Source of the DNA: Spirosoma montaniterrae
Lineage (GTDB): Bacteria > Bacteroidota > Bacteroidia > Cytophagales > Spirosomataceae
Assembly (NCBI RefSeq): GCF_001988955.1
Contig: NZ_CP014263.1
Location: 1,674,001 to 1,738,000, forward strand
Length of the DNA stretch: 64,000 bases
Direction: 5' to 3'
Part shown: positions 47,072-56,119 of the stretch, piece by piece
Numbering within the stretch: the first letter of the stretch is position 1
Layout: each line of letters starts with the position of its first letter
Made by a program: the position numbers and the translations under genes
Notes under the pieces: generated by a model
Told to the model about the DNA's origin: nothing
The model's input: only the letters and a program-made list of their open reading frames with translations
Database searches by the model: none

Positions 47072-47235
47072 GGGGAGCGTATCCGGGGCAACGGATCCAT
47101 CACTAACGACAACAGCCCGCTTCACGTGATCGACGGTTTCCCAACCAACGACGGGTAGCTGTTTAATAACATTCCGCCCACTGAAATCGAGAGCATCGAC
47201 GTACTGAAAGATGCCGCTTCGGCTGCTATTTAGCG
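47072..47235 (+). pseudogene. Relic of a SusC-type plug domain
   Basis: Reads GERIRGNGSITNDNSPLHVIDGFP, then a stop (TAG near 47156), then NNIPPTEIESIDVLKDAASAAI and another stop. In intact SusC proteins the same stretch is continuous (IRGxGS...VIDG...IESIDVLKDAASAAIYGSRG). It is the trace of a lost second SusC gene. Confidence 0.6.
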
Positions 47236-47290
47236 CAGACGATTACGCTTTCTATAAATGGTCGAGTAAACCGCTTTGAGTGGTTGCTAT

Positions 47291-47334
47291 GTCTCGTCCC
47301 AAGAAAAATTGACCTATTTTTCTTGGGACGAGAC
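47291..47334 (-). terminator. Perfect 19-bp inverted repeat at the end of the RraA gene
   Basis: Arms 47291-47309 and 47316-47334 match exactly over 19 bp (GTCTCGTCCC at the base), with a 6-nt loop and T-rich top. It is 13 nt beyond the stop codon at 47348 and probably ends the operon transcript. Confidence 0.75.
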
Positions 47335-47347
47335 AGGATTAGGTACG

Positions 47348-48091
47348 TTAAAAATAGCCGCCCTTTTCGGTGATCTCGTGAATGGTTTGCCCTTCGTGTA
47401 CCCAGTTGAAAATGGCTTTTTCGTTTTCCTGGATTTCCTCGGCCCTCAGCAAAACGTCGTAAGCGATGGAACGCGGCACGACCAGTACCCCGTCGATGTC
47501 GCCGAGAACTACGTCTCCGGGCTTAATCGTTACGTCGCCAATCTGGAGAGTAACCTGGTAGTGAGTAATCAGGCAACGCCCCAGGCTGCCGTTGGAAATC
47601 CGATATTTGTAGAAAACCGGAAACTCCTCCGCCAGAATCTGGTGTGTGTCGCGGATGCCCCCATCAATGCAGGCGGCTTTGACTTTTTTACCCTTGGCCG
47701 TAGCCGTCATCACGCCCCCCCAGAGTGTGGCTTTTTCGTCTTTGGAGGTGTCCCAGATTACGAAAGCATCCTCGTGCAATTCGTCGAGCATTTTCACCCG
47801 AAACTCCATTTCGCCCTGAATCATGGCGTTGGGCGCACTTTTCACCGTGAAGGCAAAGCCGGCTACCGTCTGATACTCCCGTAGAGGGATAATGTGGTTG
47901 GGCAGAGCCTGATTGAGCAGGCAATATTCCCGCAAAACGTCATTGACGGCCCCCGTGTAAAGTTGCTCAAACCGGTACAATAACTCCTTCTCATTGACCG
48001 GAAATTCGACCAATGAAATACCTTCCCGCATGTCAATAAGCCCTTCGAGGTTCATCATTCCGACCTCTTTCTTATACTGGTCAACGCTCAT
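47348..48091 (-). CDS. RraA-like (HMG/CHA aldolase-fold) protein
   Basis: 247 aa from ATG 48091; 56 codons further upstream are not like the family and are left out. The RraA core is visible: FTVKSAPNAMIQGE, the catalytic loop VKAACIDGGIRDTHQI with conserved Asp and Arg-Asp, and GDVVLGDIDGVLVVPR. Proteins of this fold include 4-hydroxy-4-methyl-2-oxoglutarate aldolases and oxaloacetate decarboxylases. Position at the end of a uronate-type operon suggests cleavage of a keto-acid intermediate (inference). 136 bp separate it from the MFS gene. Confidence 0.8.
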   Translation of the reverse strand: MSVDQYKKEVGMMNLEGLIDMREGISLVEFPVNEKELLYRFEQLYTGAVNDVLREYCLLNQALPNHIIPLREYQTVAGFAFTVKSAPNAMIQGEMEFRVKMLDELHEDAFVIWDTSKDEKATLWGGVMTATAKGKKVKAACIDGGIRDTHQILAEEFPVFYKYRISNGSLGRCLITHYQVTLQIGDVTIKPGDVVLGDIDGVLVVPRSIAYDVLLRAEEIQENEKAIFNWVHEGQTIHEITEKGGYF

Positions 48092-48227
48092 ATCGTTTTG
48101 ATTTTTGTTTTCGTACTTAATGGCAGTATCAAGCCCTACAACTCGGCTGTTAACGTAACCAACTCGCCCTTCTCCGCTTCGGTTATGACCAAATCCGCTT
48201 ACAGGGTTCGGACGAACAGCTACGTTT

Positions 48228-49496
48228 TCATGCTTCCCGGTCGCGTTGAAAGTAAACAAAACTGGCCAGACCCAGCAGACCGCTACCCAATACGTAACAC
48301 GCCGATAAACTGGCCAGGCCGGTCGATAGGCCCAGCGTTGGCTTTAATACGCCGAGCAGATACGGAGCCGACGCGCCGATGAGGAATGCGCAGGCCAGCA
48401 TCAAACCGTAGGCCGATGACCGCATTCGGTCCGGCACCACCTCATATAGCGAGGCTACGATGTTGGAGTCGTACCAGCCCCGGAACATCCCGAAACCGAA
48501 CAGAGCTGCGTAGGTAAGGGGCTGGCTGTCTGCCTGGCTCATCCAGTAGATGAACGGCGCACCCAGCAACAGCCCGGCACTCTGTACCACGAGTCGGCTA
48601 CGCGGGTTGATGCGGGCGTAGTGGTCGGCGATACGTGCCCCCGACAGTACGCCCAGAAACGCGCCGAGGTGATGATAAAACAGCGACGAAAACCCCGCGT
48701 CGGTCAGGCTCAGGCCGAACTTATCGACCAGAAACGACGGCATCCAGGTCAGGTAGCCGACGTTGACGAAGACCATGCAGCCGAATCCCAGCGTCAGTAG
48801 CACCACGGTCGGCTTGCGGACGATCACGCGGGCCGTTCGACCTACGTCGGCGAGGGTCTGGCTGTCAGCAACAGAGGCCCGAATGTCTTTCGGAATACGG
48901 CTGAAAAACACCGCTGCCAGCAGAATCCCGAACCCGCCAAAGAGGTAAAACGCCCGCTGCCAGCCGTAGTGTTCACCGACGTATCCGGCAATCAGACCGC
49001 TCAGAATAATGCCGAAATACACGGCGGTCTGGTGAATCGACAAGACGAAGGCCCGCTTCTCCGGGTAACGTTCGCCCAGAAGCGCGTTGGCCGAGGGAGC
49101 ATAGAACGCTTCGCCCCCGCCCGTAGCCACACCCCGCAGCAGGACGAACTGAAGCAACGTAGCGCAGAAGCCTGTGAATAAGGTCGCTACCGACCAGAAC
49201 AGCAGACAAAACCCCAGAATATTCCGGCGCGAAAACCGGTCGCCCAGAAAACCCGCGACGGGTACGAGCAGGCCGTAAGTCCAGACCAATGCCGATGCAA
49301 TCAGGCCCAGTTCGGCATCGCTCAGGCCCAAATCCCGGCGAATGAGCGGCAGCACGACGCTGAAAATCTGGCGGTCGGCCTGGTTCAGAAAGAAGGCCAG
49401 CCAGAGCAGCACCAGCAACTCCCAGCGGTAGCCGGTTCGTGCAGTCGGCGGGCCGTGTGCCGGTGTTGGCTCGGTGTCTGGGATGGGTTTTGTCAT
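48228..49496 (-). CDS. MFS transporter, hexuronate-type
   Basis: 422 aa with about 12 membrane helices. The N-terminal LAFFLNQADRQIFSVVLPLI and the loop GDRFSRRNIL are MFS landmarks; the type is close to anion:cation symporters such as the hexuronate and glucarate transporters (ExuT/GudP). The neighbours (UxuA-like dehydratase, SDR oxidoreductase) support a uronate or aldonate substrate. Starts 13 bp after GH2. The C-terminus is Arg-rich (FQRDREA). Confidence 0.82.
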   Translation of the reverse strand: MTKPIPDTEPTPAHGPPTARTGYRWELLVLLWLAFFLNQADRQIFSVVLPLIRRDLGLSDAELGLIASALVWTYGLLVPVAGFLGDRFSRRNILGFCLLFWSVATLFTGFCATLLQFVLLRGVATGGGEAFYAPSANALLGERYPEKRAFVLSIHQTAVYFGIILSGLIAGYVGEHYGWQRAFYLFGGFGILLAAVFFSRIPKDIRASVADSQTLADVGRTARVIVRKPTVVLLTLGFGCMVFVNVGYLTWMPSFLVDKFGLSLTDAGFSSLFYHHLGAFLGVLSGARIADHYARINPRSRLVVQSAGLLLGAPFIYWMSQADSQPLTYAALFGFGMFRGWYDSNIVASLYEVVPDRMRSSAYGLMLACAFLIGASAPYLLGVLKPTLGLSTGLASLSACYVLGSGLLGLASFVYFQRDREA

Positions 49497-49509
49497 GATT
49501 GCGTTCTAC

Positions 49510-52413
49510 TTATTTACCCAGTTTCTGCACCGTGACTGCCTTCGTATTCAGTGGTACTTTTACGTCGGGCGCGTTCCAGGCCGAAGCGACTACCGAGACA
49601 CTCTCGGTCGGTGTTTCCCGCCAGAGTACGTCAGCAGTAAGGGTACGGCTTTCGCCGGGAGCCAGCCAGAAATAGTTGTCGTCGGCAACTAATGCCCGTT
49701 TCGCCGTAGCGACGGACCGTCCCACTACGTCGATTTTGGTCATGAAAGCGGGCGTAGTGCCCACGTTGCGAACCTGCACCGTGACGACGGACCGCGTTAC
49801 CTGCGAACCCGTACCGTCCAGCGGCTTCATCGACACGACGCTGCTTTCGAGTTTGGTAGCGGATTTCTGAACGGTTGGCTTCAGGAACGGCCCTTTCTCC
49901 AGTGCCGGCCAGGCGATGGGTTCCGCTACGTATTTGTCGTAGAAAGTCTGATCGTCCAACATTGTCAGCGAGCGGGGGTAATACAGCGACCGCGAGACGA
50001 GTTTGCCCGACGTATCCTTCAACTCGGCGACTACAAACAGAAACCGGTCTTTATACGTATCGGGGATGGTAAAACTGCCCACCGACGCGCTCGTGACCGA
50101 TGGCCCCGGCTGCACCGTCAGGCGGGTCTCTTTCGACCAGAGTGGCTTGAACGTATCGTCCCAGACGGCAATCGAAACCGTCCCCGGCAAGGTCGTCTGA
50201 TTGGCGTGTGTAACCTTGACGTTGAGCGGAATCGCTTCGCCCGACCGCCAGAGCAGTCGCGGCAGGTCAACCGATACGTGTGTGGGTTCGTAGGTACGTT
50301 TGAGGAAGTAATAGGGCGCACCGGCGTTGCCAAACCAGTCCATGAGCTGAATGGCGATCACCGGCCAGTGTCGTTTAAACACCCAGGGCATCAGGCCCGC
50401 CGTAACGGGGTAATTGCTCTGCATTTTCTCCGAAAACACCTGATAAAATTCTCCCGCGCCAATCTGCGACGCTTCCGAAATGGACTCCAGCGTGGGGTCG
50501 GTCACGTCGGCGATGTGCGACGCCCGGCTCAACATCCGGGGTACACGACCGGGTCCGTATTCGGTGAAGTGGTGAATGAACTCCGGGTGCGACGGGCCAA
50601 AACTTTTGTCCCACATCTTGCCCAATCCGGTAAACTCTTTATTATCAACGGTTTCGTAGAAAACACTGGCTTCCGGGATGCTGTGCATCCCTGTTTCCGA
50701 CACCCACGGTTCAAACCGGTAGCTGCGGTTATACCAGGTCGGGTCCATGTCGGGGTAGGCGTGCATCGAGCCGTCGTCGGGCGTGGTGCGGACAAAGAAT
50801 CGTTGCTTGTCGAAGATGTCGAGGTTGCGCTCGATAATACCCACCGAAGCCGCGTTGCCGTAGGAGTAGGGGTTGAACTCGTTGCCCCCGTTCCAGACCA
50901 CCAGCGACGGGTGGTTGCGGAGCCGGACGATGTTCTGCACGACCTGCGCTTCCCAGACGTCCTGCGGGTAGTCGGGCGTATCCTGATTGCCGATGGGAAA
51001 ATCCTGCCAGACCATGATGCCCAGTTCGTTACAGAGTTCATAGAGATGATCTGTTTCCAGGATTCCCCCGCCCCAGATTCGGATGAGTTGCACCCCCATT
51101 CGTTTGGCGGCTTCGAGCGTCCAGCGGTAGCGTTCGCGGGGCAAATCGAGCAGGATGTCCTGCGGGGTGAAGTTCATACCCTTCACAAAAATCTTCCGCC
51201 CGTTAACGATAAACTGCCAGTTTTCCCAGCGGTCGGCAATGCGTGGCCCGGCGGTTGGTACGCGCTCGATGGTGCGGATACCGTAGTCGAAACTATGCCG
51301 GTCAACCGGGGTGCCATTCCGTTTCAGCGTCAGGTTGACGGTGTACAGATTCGGATCGCCCAGCCCGTTGGGTTGCCAGAGTTTTGGATTAGGTAAGGTC
51401 AGGTCTTCTTCGAGCCAGATACGGCCCTCGTAGGCCTTGACGGGAAATTCTTTGGTCACGACGGTACTTTTTCCGTTTACCAATTCGACCAGTACACTCA
51501 GCTTATCGGCGATGGGCCTGAAGATCGTTCCCTTCTCATTGGGGTGATTCAACTGCGTATTGTGCCAGGGGTGTAGTTGCTTTTGCAGCGAATGGGCGTT
51601 TGCAAATACCTCCGCCGACAGGTGCAGTTGAGCAGTCGTGTTCGTGACGCTTTTGGTGGTCAGGTAGGGCCGTTCGAGGTGGACCGATGGCACAACCTCC
51701 AGCCGAACGCCCTGCCACATGCCGACCGTAAAGAACGCTTCACCCCCGGAGCCGCCCGAAATGACCCAGGGCTTGATGATCTTGCCGCTGGCGCGGGGGT
51801 TGTAGCCGGTACGTTTCGAGTAGTCGAACTCGCCCGAAGCCGTGCGGGGCAGCTTTTCATAATCCGTAGCCCGATTGCCCCAGTTGCCCGCCCGTACCTC
51901 CACCGTTACGTCGTTCTTCTGACCAAATCGTAACAACCGGCTGATCTCCACCGATGGCCCGCCGAACATCCCTTCGTGAACACCCACCAGACTATCGTTT
52001 ACCCAGACTTTCGAGAAATAATCGACCCCGTCGAAGCACAGAAACACGTACTGACCGCTGGCCGATGCCGGTACGTCCACCGACTTTTTGTAGTACCACG
52101 CTTTCTCCTCGGCCCAGCGGTACTGGGTAGAGTTCTTCGCATAGTACGGATGCGGCAGCTTACCGGCCTTGTAGAGCGACCAGTGTACGGAGTTCGGTAC
52201 GCTGGTCTCGAACGCGTCCTTTCGCGGCTCTTTCAGGTCCGAAACGGGCCTGTCGGTATGCGAGAGTTCCCAGCCGCTGCCCGACAGGTCGATGTGCTGT
52301 ACGCCGGTACGTGGGCTGATCCGGTAGGGATTCCAGAGGGGTTTGACGTTTCCGGCCTGCTGACCGCAAACGAGGGTCGGTAATAAGGTTAAACAAACGA
52401 TAAGTAGTTTCAT
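49510..52413 (-). CDS. Glycoside hydrolase family 2, beta-mannosidase-like
   Basis: 967 aa from ATG 52413 (MKLLIVCLTLLPTLVCGQ), a signal peptide. The GH2 layout is sugar-binding-like domain, immunoglobulin-like domain, then TIM barrel with C-terminal beta domains. Catalytic candidates are Glu512 in WNGGNEF (acid/base) and Glu573 in WVSETGMHSIPEA (nucleophile). The 61-residue spacing is shorter than in typical beta-mannosidases and beta-glucuronidases, so substrate specificity is unsure; exo-glucosaminidase-like is another option. Acts in the periplasm on oligosaccharides brought in by the SusC/SusD pair. Confidence 0.8.
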   Translation of the reverse strand: MKLLIVCLTLLPTLVCGQQAGNVKPLWNPYRISPRTGVQHIDLSGSGWELSHTDRPVSDLKEPRKDAFETSVPNSVHWSLYKAGKLPHPYYAKNSTQYRWAEEKAWYYKKSVDVPASASGQYVFLCFDGVDYFSKVWVNDSLVGVHEGMFGGPSVEISRLLRFGQKNDVTVEVRAGNWGNRATDYEKLPRTASGEFDYSKRTGYNPRASGKIIKPWVISGGSGGEAFFTVGMWQGVRLEVVPSVHLERPYLTTKSVTNTTAQLHLSAEVFANAHSLQKQLHPWHNTQLNHPNEKGTIFRPIADKLSVLVELVNGKSTVVTKEFPVKAYEGRIWLEEDLTLPNPKLWQPNGLGDPNLYTVNLTLKRNGTPVDRHSFDYGIRTIERVPTAGPRIADRWENWQFIVNGRKIFVKGMNFTPQDILLDLPRERYRWTLEAAKRMGVQLIRIWGGGILETDHLYELCNELGIMVWQDFPIGNQDTPDYPQDVWEAQVVQNIVRLRNHPSLVVWNGGNEFNPYSYGNAASVGIIERNLDIFDKQRFFVRTTPDDGSMHAYPDMDPTWYNRSYRFEPWVSETGMHSIPEASVFYETVDNKEFTGLGKMWDKSFGPSHPEFIHHFTEYGPGRVPRMLSRASHIADVTDPTLESISEASQIGAGEFYQVFSEKMQSNYPVTAGLMPWVFKRHWPVIAIQLMDWFGNAGAPYYFLKRTYEPTHVSVDLPRLLWRSGEAIPLNVKVTHANQTTLPGTVSIAVWDDTFKPLWSKETRLTVQPGPSVTSASVGSFTIPDTYKDRFLFVVAELKDTSGKLVSRSLYYPRSLTMLDDQTFYDKYVAEPIAWPALEKGPFLKPTVQKSATKLESSVVSMKPLDGTGSQVTRSVVTVQVRNVGTTPAFMTKIDVVGRSVATAKRALVADDNYFWLAPGESRTLTADVLWRETPTESVSVVASAWNAPDVKVPLNTKAVTVQKLGK

Positions 52414-52439
52414 GTCAGGGTGTTGAAATACGTAGTCAA

Positions 52440-53207
52440 TCAAAGGCTCATGCCGCCATCTATGAAAATGTCCTGGCCAGTAACGTAGCGGCCCGCTTCG
52501 GAGCAGAGCAGCAGAGCCAGACCCGCGCAGTCGGTTGGTTCGCCAAAGTAGCCCGCCGGAATGCGACTGCGGACCTGCTCCCGGTACGTAGCATCGGCCA
52601 GCGCATCGGCGTTGCGGTCGGTCAGGATTACGCCGGGGGCCAGGTTGTTGACGGTGATACCGTCCGGTGCCAACTGCACGGCGAGGTTACGTACCATGTT
52701 CACGACAGCGGCTTTGCTGGCGGCATAGGCAATCATCTGCGGGTGCGGTTTGGTCTGCTGCACACTCCCGATGGTCAGAATCCGGCCCCAGCGTCGTTGC
52801 TGCATGGTCGGCGCAAACGCCTGAACCAGTTCGAGGGTTCGCTGCCAGTTAACCGTGGTCTGCTCAACGAAGTCGGCGGGTGATACGTCGGTCCAGGGTT
52901 TTCGAAGCTGCACCGATGCGTTAATGACCAGCGTATCAATCGCTCCCAACTGTCGTTGAGCCGTATCATATATCGCTCGGGCTGCGTCAGCGTCAAGCAA
53001 ATCCACCAGGATCAGGTCGCTCCGAACGCCCCGTGACCGTATGTCATCAACCACATCCTGACCAGCTTCCGCTTCATCGCGTCCGTGAATCAGTACATTG
53101 GCACCGTGTTCGGCTAAGGTGAGGGCAATGGCGCGTCCAATGCCCTGCGTGGAGCCGGTAACGAGCGCGTTTTTGCCCCGCAGCGAGAATGCGTCGGTTA
53201 CGGTCAT
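52440..53207 (-). CDS. SDR-family oxidoreductase, candidate UxuB-like step
   Basis: 255 aa. The Rossmann motif NALVTGSTQGIGRAIALTLAEHG, the catalytic Ser (TIGSVQQ) and Tyr-Lys (YAASK) of short-chain dehydrogenases are visible. It overlaps the UxuA-like gene by 4 bp (ATGA), so the two are coupled. In uronate degradation, fructuronate is reduced to mannonate just before the dehydratase, and some Bacteroidota use an SDR in this role. That assignment is inference. NAD(H) or NADP(H) preference is not clear. Confidence 0.82.
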   Translation of the reverse strand: MTVTDAFSLRGKNALVTGSTQGIGRAIALTLAEHGANVLIHGRDEAEAGQDVVDDIRSRGVRSDLILVDLLDADAARAIYDTAQRQLGAIDTLVINASVQLRKPWTDVSPADFVEQTTVNWQRTLELVQAFAPTMQQRRWGRILTIGSVQQTKPHPQMIAYAASKAAVVNMVRNLAVQLAPDGITVNNLAPGVILTDRNADALADATYREQVRSRIPAGYFGEPTDCAGLALLLCSEAGRYVTGQDIFIDGGMSL

Positions 53208-54202
53208 GCCGATGTTGTTTGGCTATGAGATTTCTCAGTCGGAATACCGATAGCGTCCATCAGGCCCCGGATATAGCCGATGCCGAAAAGATTTCCCAGC
53301 ATACCGTAGCCAGCGTGGGTGTTGTCTTCGCCCGCCATCGTGGGTACGTGGTCGGAGCGAATTGGGCCGTTAAACCCACTATCCCGGTAGCAGCGGAGCA
53401 TCGCGGCCATGTCGGTTGGGCCATTGTCGTGGAAGGTTTCGCGGAAGTTTTCCCGCGTACCGGCCACGTCGCGGATGTGTACGAAACGAATCCGGTGCTG
53501 CCACTCCTGAATCAGCGCAGGTACGTCTTCGCCCATCGTGGTGTAGGTTCCCTGACAAAAGGTCAAGCCGTGTGATGGGCTGTCCGACAGCGACAAGGCC
53601 CGCCGGATACCGTCGGCACTGGTAAAAATCCGGCCAATGCCGCGCAGTGGTGATACGGGCGGGTCGTCGGGGTGCAGGGCCATTTGAACGCCCGCCTGCT
53701 CCGCAATGGGCAGTACGTATCGGATGAACTGCGTATAATTCGACCAGATTTGTGCTTCCGATACGTTGCCCCAGTCGGTCAGGGGGAGCGTTTGGGCGTA
53801 GTCGGCATCGAAGCCGCTGACCAGCGCACCACCTCGTTCGGCCACATTGGTTTGCGTCCGATACCAGCCGATGCCCGCCATGAAGTTGTAGCACAGCAGC
53901 CGGATACCCAGCCTGCCCATGCTCGCCAGCATCTGTCCGTAGCGTTCCAGGTCTTCGTCTCGACCCTCTGCTCCGAATTTGATGCGGTTCATGTCGAATT
54001 GATCGCCTTCGAGACCAATCAACTCGAAACCAGCATCGGCAAAGCGGTATTTGGCCCGTTTTAAGGCTCCAAAATCATACGGTGGCTCGTCGCCAGTCAG
54101 GTCGGGGGCCAGTTTGGCGATGGCGTAGCGAACGCCCATCTGCCGCACCAGTGATGCCTGCGGTTCGGTAGGATAGCCAAAAAAGAGGTGCGAAAGCTGC
54201 AT
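53204..54202 (-). CDS. uxuA: Mannonate dehydratase (UxuA-like)
   Basis: 332 aa. UxuA marks are visible: LLCYNFMAGIGW, MALHPDDPP, HGLTFCQGTYTTMG, RFVHIRDV, HDNGPTDMAAMLRCY and RSDHVPTMAGE, with His, Cys and Asp metal ligands. It dehydrates D-mannonate to 2-keto-3-deoxygluconate. It is slightly shorter than the E. coli enzyme. The kinase and aldolase (KdgK, KdgA) that would continue the path are absent from the window. Overlaps the SDR gene and lies 17 bp after the lipoprotein gene. Confidence 0.88.
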   Translation of the reverse strand: MQLSHLFFGYPTEPQASLVRQMGVRYAIAKLAPDLTGDEPPYDFGALKRAKYRFADAGFELIGLEGDQFDMNRIKFGAEGRDEDLERYGQMLASMGRLGIRLLCYNFMAGIGWYRTQTNVAERGGALVSGFDADYAQTLPLTDWGNVSEAQIWSNYTQFIRYVLPIAEQAGVQMALHPDDPPVSPLRGIGRIFTSADGIRRALSLSDSPSHGLTFCQGTYTTMGEDVPALIQEWQHRIRFVHIRDVAGTRENFRETFHDNGPTDMAAMLRCYRDSGFNGPIRSDHVPTMAGEDNTHAGYGMLGNLFGIGYIRGLMDAIGIPTEKSHSQTTSA

Positions 54203-54219
54203 AACGTGCGGTTAAACTG

Positions 54220-54684
54220 CTACGGCGTAATGGTGTACGTAAACGTGAAATACCCGCGTGGAAAGCCGATGCCGAGCGCGAACTCTTCCGTGGCCGAGGT
54301 CATCGTAAAGACCACGGTTCGGTTGGCGGTTTGGGCGGGGTTGTTCAATACCGGGAAGGTGATTTCGCCGAAGTATTTACCCGCCGGAATCGTCACCGAC
54401 ATAGCCGCCGGGGGCGTATAGTCCTGACCGGCCACCGCCGTGCCGCCAATACTGAAGTTGACCACTACGTCGCGGTCGTACAACTGGTTGACATAGATGC
54501 GGGCCACGCCCGTAGGAACCGTCCGGCGGCCACTGGCCGAGTTGGTCAGGTTAGCCGCGCCCGTAGCCGGTCGGTTGGCGAAGTAAACAGCTTTGGGTAG
54601 CTCTTTATAGACTTCCTCGTCCGGGGCGCAGCTTTGCAAACCGAACACCAGCAGGCCAATTAAGGCAATAAGATATGTTTTCAT
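54220..54684 (-). CDS. Small lipoprotein with a Calx-beta-like domain
   Basis: 154 aa from ATG 54684 (MKTYLIALIGLLVFGLQSC), lipobox FGLQSC. The mature part resembles a Calx-beta or DUF4843-like beta-sandwich: VVVNFSIGGTAVAGQDYTPP, SVTIPAGKYFGEI and FTMTSATEEF. It is likely a surface glycan-binding or accessory lipoprotein encoded 8 bp after SusD, in the usual SusE-like position. Glycan binding is inferred from its place alone. Confidence 0.7.
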   Translation of the reverse strand: MKTYLIALIGLLVFGLQSCAPDEEVYKELPKAVYFANRPATGAANLTNSASGRRTVPTGVARIYVNQLYDRDVVVNFSIGGTAVAGQDYTPPAAMSVTIPAGKYFGEITFPVLNNPAQTANRTVVFTMTSATEEFALGIGFPRGYFTFTYTITP

Positions 54685-54692
54685 GGCAGGGA

Positions 54693-56105
54693 TCAATAAC
54701 CGGAGTTCTGAACAAGGTTGGGGTTGCGGATCAGCTCGTTGGCGGGCAGGGGCCAGCGGAGCCAGTTGGGATCGGCGAAGCCCGTCACGGTGGCATACCG
54801 GCCCGTGCGCTTGAGGTCGTAGTAGCGTTTGCCCTCGAAGGCCAGTTCCAGAAAGCGTTCGTTTTCGATAGCCAGCCGCACGTCGGCCTGCGTGGTGGCG
54901 GTGGTGGCGGCCAGTCCTGCCCGCGTCCGAACCTGATTCAGTAGCGGAATGGCCGCCGTAGTCTGTCCCAGTTCGTTGAGGGCTTCGGCCCGCATCAGCA
55001 GCACGTCGGCCAGCCGGTAGATCACCTGATTCGAGTCGAAAAAGCGCGTGGCATTGGCGTTGGCGAGCGTACCCTGGTACTTGTTGACGTAGGGTATGTT
55101 GGGGTCGCGCCAGGGTGCCGACGGGCTGGTGGTTACGCGGAAGGTAACGGGGCCGCGTTGGTCAGCCGCTATGTAGGACCCCATCAGTTTCGCCGAAGGA
55201 CCGATGTCCCAGTTGCCCCCGGCGAAGCCCGTACCGCCCAGCGGCAGAAACCGGTTGGCTAAGTTGTTGTTGCTGCCTTCGAGGTAGATGTTATTGAATT
55301 GAATCTCCCAAATCGACTCGCTCGTGTTCTTGTTGAAGAAGATCGTGCCGAAGTTGGCTCCGCTCACCAGCACGTAGCCCGCTGGGCTGGCAATCACCTG
55401 CTGGGCCGCATCGGCAGCGGCCTGATACTTCTTCTGCCACAGGTATAGGTCGGTCAGAGCCGCCCGAACGGCCCCCAGCGACGCTTTGCCTTTCAACTCG
55501 ACGGTAGCTGTAAAGGGCCGGTCGGGCAGGCGGGTTTCGGCGGCTTTCAGGTCGGCTTCGATCTGATCAAAAATCTGTTGTTGGGTAGCCTGTTTGGGCA
55601 GAAAATCCTGCGTCAGACTTTCGTAAGGTTCCAGAATCAGCGGTACGTTGTCGAAGGTACGGGCCAAATAGAAGTACGCCATCGCCCGCAGGAAATAGGC
55701 TTCGCCCAGAATCCGTTCGCGCCGGGGTTGCAGTGCCGGGTCAGTGATAGTGGGGACGTTTTTAAGGACACTATTGGTACGGGCAATGGCCGTGTACATG
55801 TCTTCCCAACCGACATATCCATTAACCGCGTTGAGGTTGCCGTTGGCTAACTGAATCTGGTTCAGTCCTGACCGGTCCGTCACGGCGAAAAGGTCGGTGC
55901 GGGCATCGCCCCAGAACACGTAGCGTTCGGGGTTCTGAAACGCATCGTAGCAGCTATTGATGGCTACGTCGGCATCGGTGGCCGTTTTGTAGAAATTATC
56001 AGCCGTCAGCCCGCTGGGGTTTAGTTGTTCGGTGACGTCGCGGCAACTGCTCAACAGACTCAGCAGCAACAGGCCACTCCCAATTAATTTATATGAAGAG
56101 GTCAT
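54693..56105 (-). CDS. SusD/RagB family outer-membrane lipoprotein
   Basis: 470 aa. A lipoprotein signal (LLLLSLLSSCRD) and the SusD helices (TDADVAINSCYDAFQNP, EAYFLRAMAYFYLARTFDNVPLI) identify it. The C-terminal region has the RLADVLLMRAEALNELGQ repeat and the terminal FLELAFEGKRYYDLKRTGR motif. It caps the partner SusC barrel and binds glycan at the cell surface. Spacing to susC is 14 bp. Length is close to typical (about 500). Confidence 0.93.
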   Translation of the reverse strand: MTSSYKLIGSGLLLLSLLSSCRDVTEQLNPSGLTADNFYKTATDADVAINSCYDAFQNPERYVFWGDARTDLFAVTDRSGLNQIQLANGNLNAVNGYVGWEDMYTAIARTNSVLKNVPTITDPALQPRRERILGEAYFLRAMAYFYLARTFDNVPLILEPYESLTQDFLPKQATQQQIFDQIEADLKAAETRLPDRPFTATVELKGKASLGAVRAALTDLYLWQKKYQAAADAAQQVIASPAGYVLVSGANFGTIFFNKNTSESIWEIQFNNIYLEGSNNNLANRFLPLGGTGFAGGNWDIGPSAKLMGSYIAADQRGPVTFRVTTSPSAPWRDPNIPYVNKYQGTLANANATRFFDSNQVIYRLADVLLMRAEALNELGQTTAAIPLLNQVRTRAGLAATTATTQADVRLAIENERFLELAFEGKRYYDLKRTGRYATVTGFADPNWLRWPLPANELIRNPNLVQNSGY

Positions 56106-56119
56106 AAATAAGGAGACGT

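Noticed and set aside
46727..47158. 143-codon plus-strand frame in the relic region
   Set aside because: Only its last 30 codons look like protein (SusC plug); the rest is antisense of the AraC relic.
48092..48227. N-terminal extension of the RraA-like protein to 48259
   Set aside because: The extra 56 residues do not fit the family, and the segment may contain a relic in another frame; ATG 48091 gives a normal N-terminus.
50206..51396. 396-codon open frame antisense to the GH2 gene
   Set aside because: No motif and no promoter; the GH2 protein on the other strand is clear.
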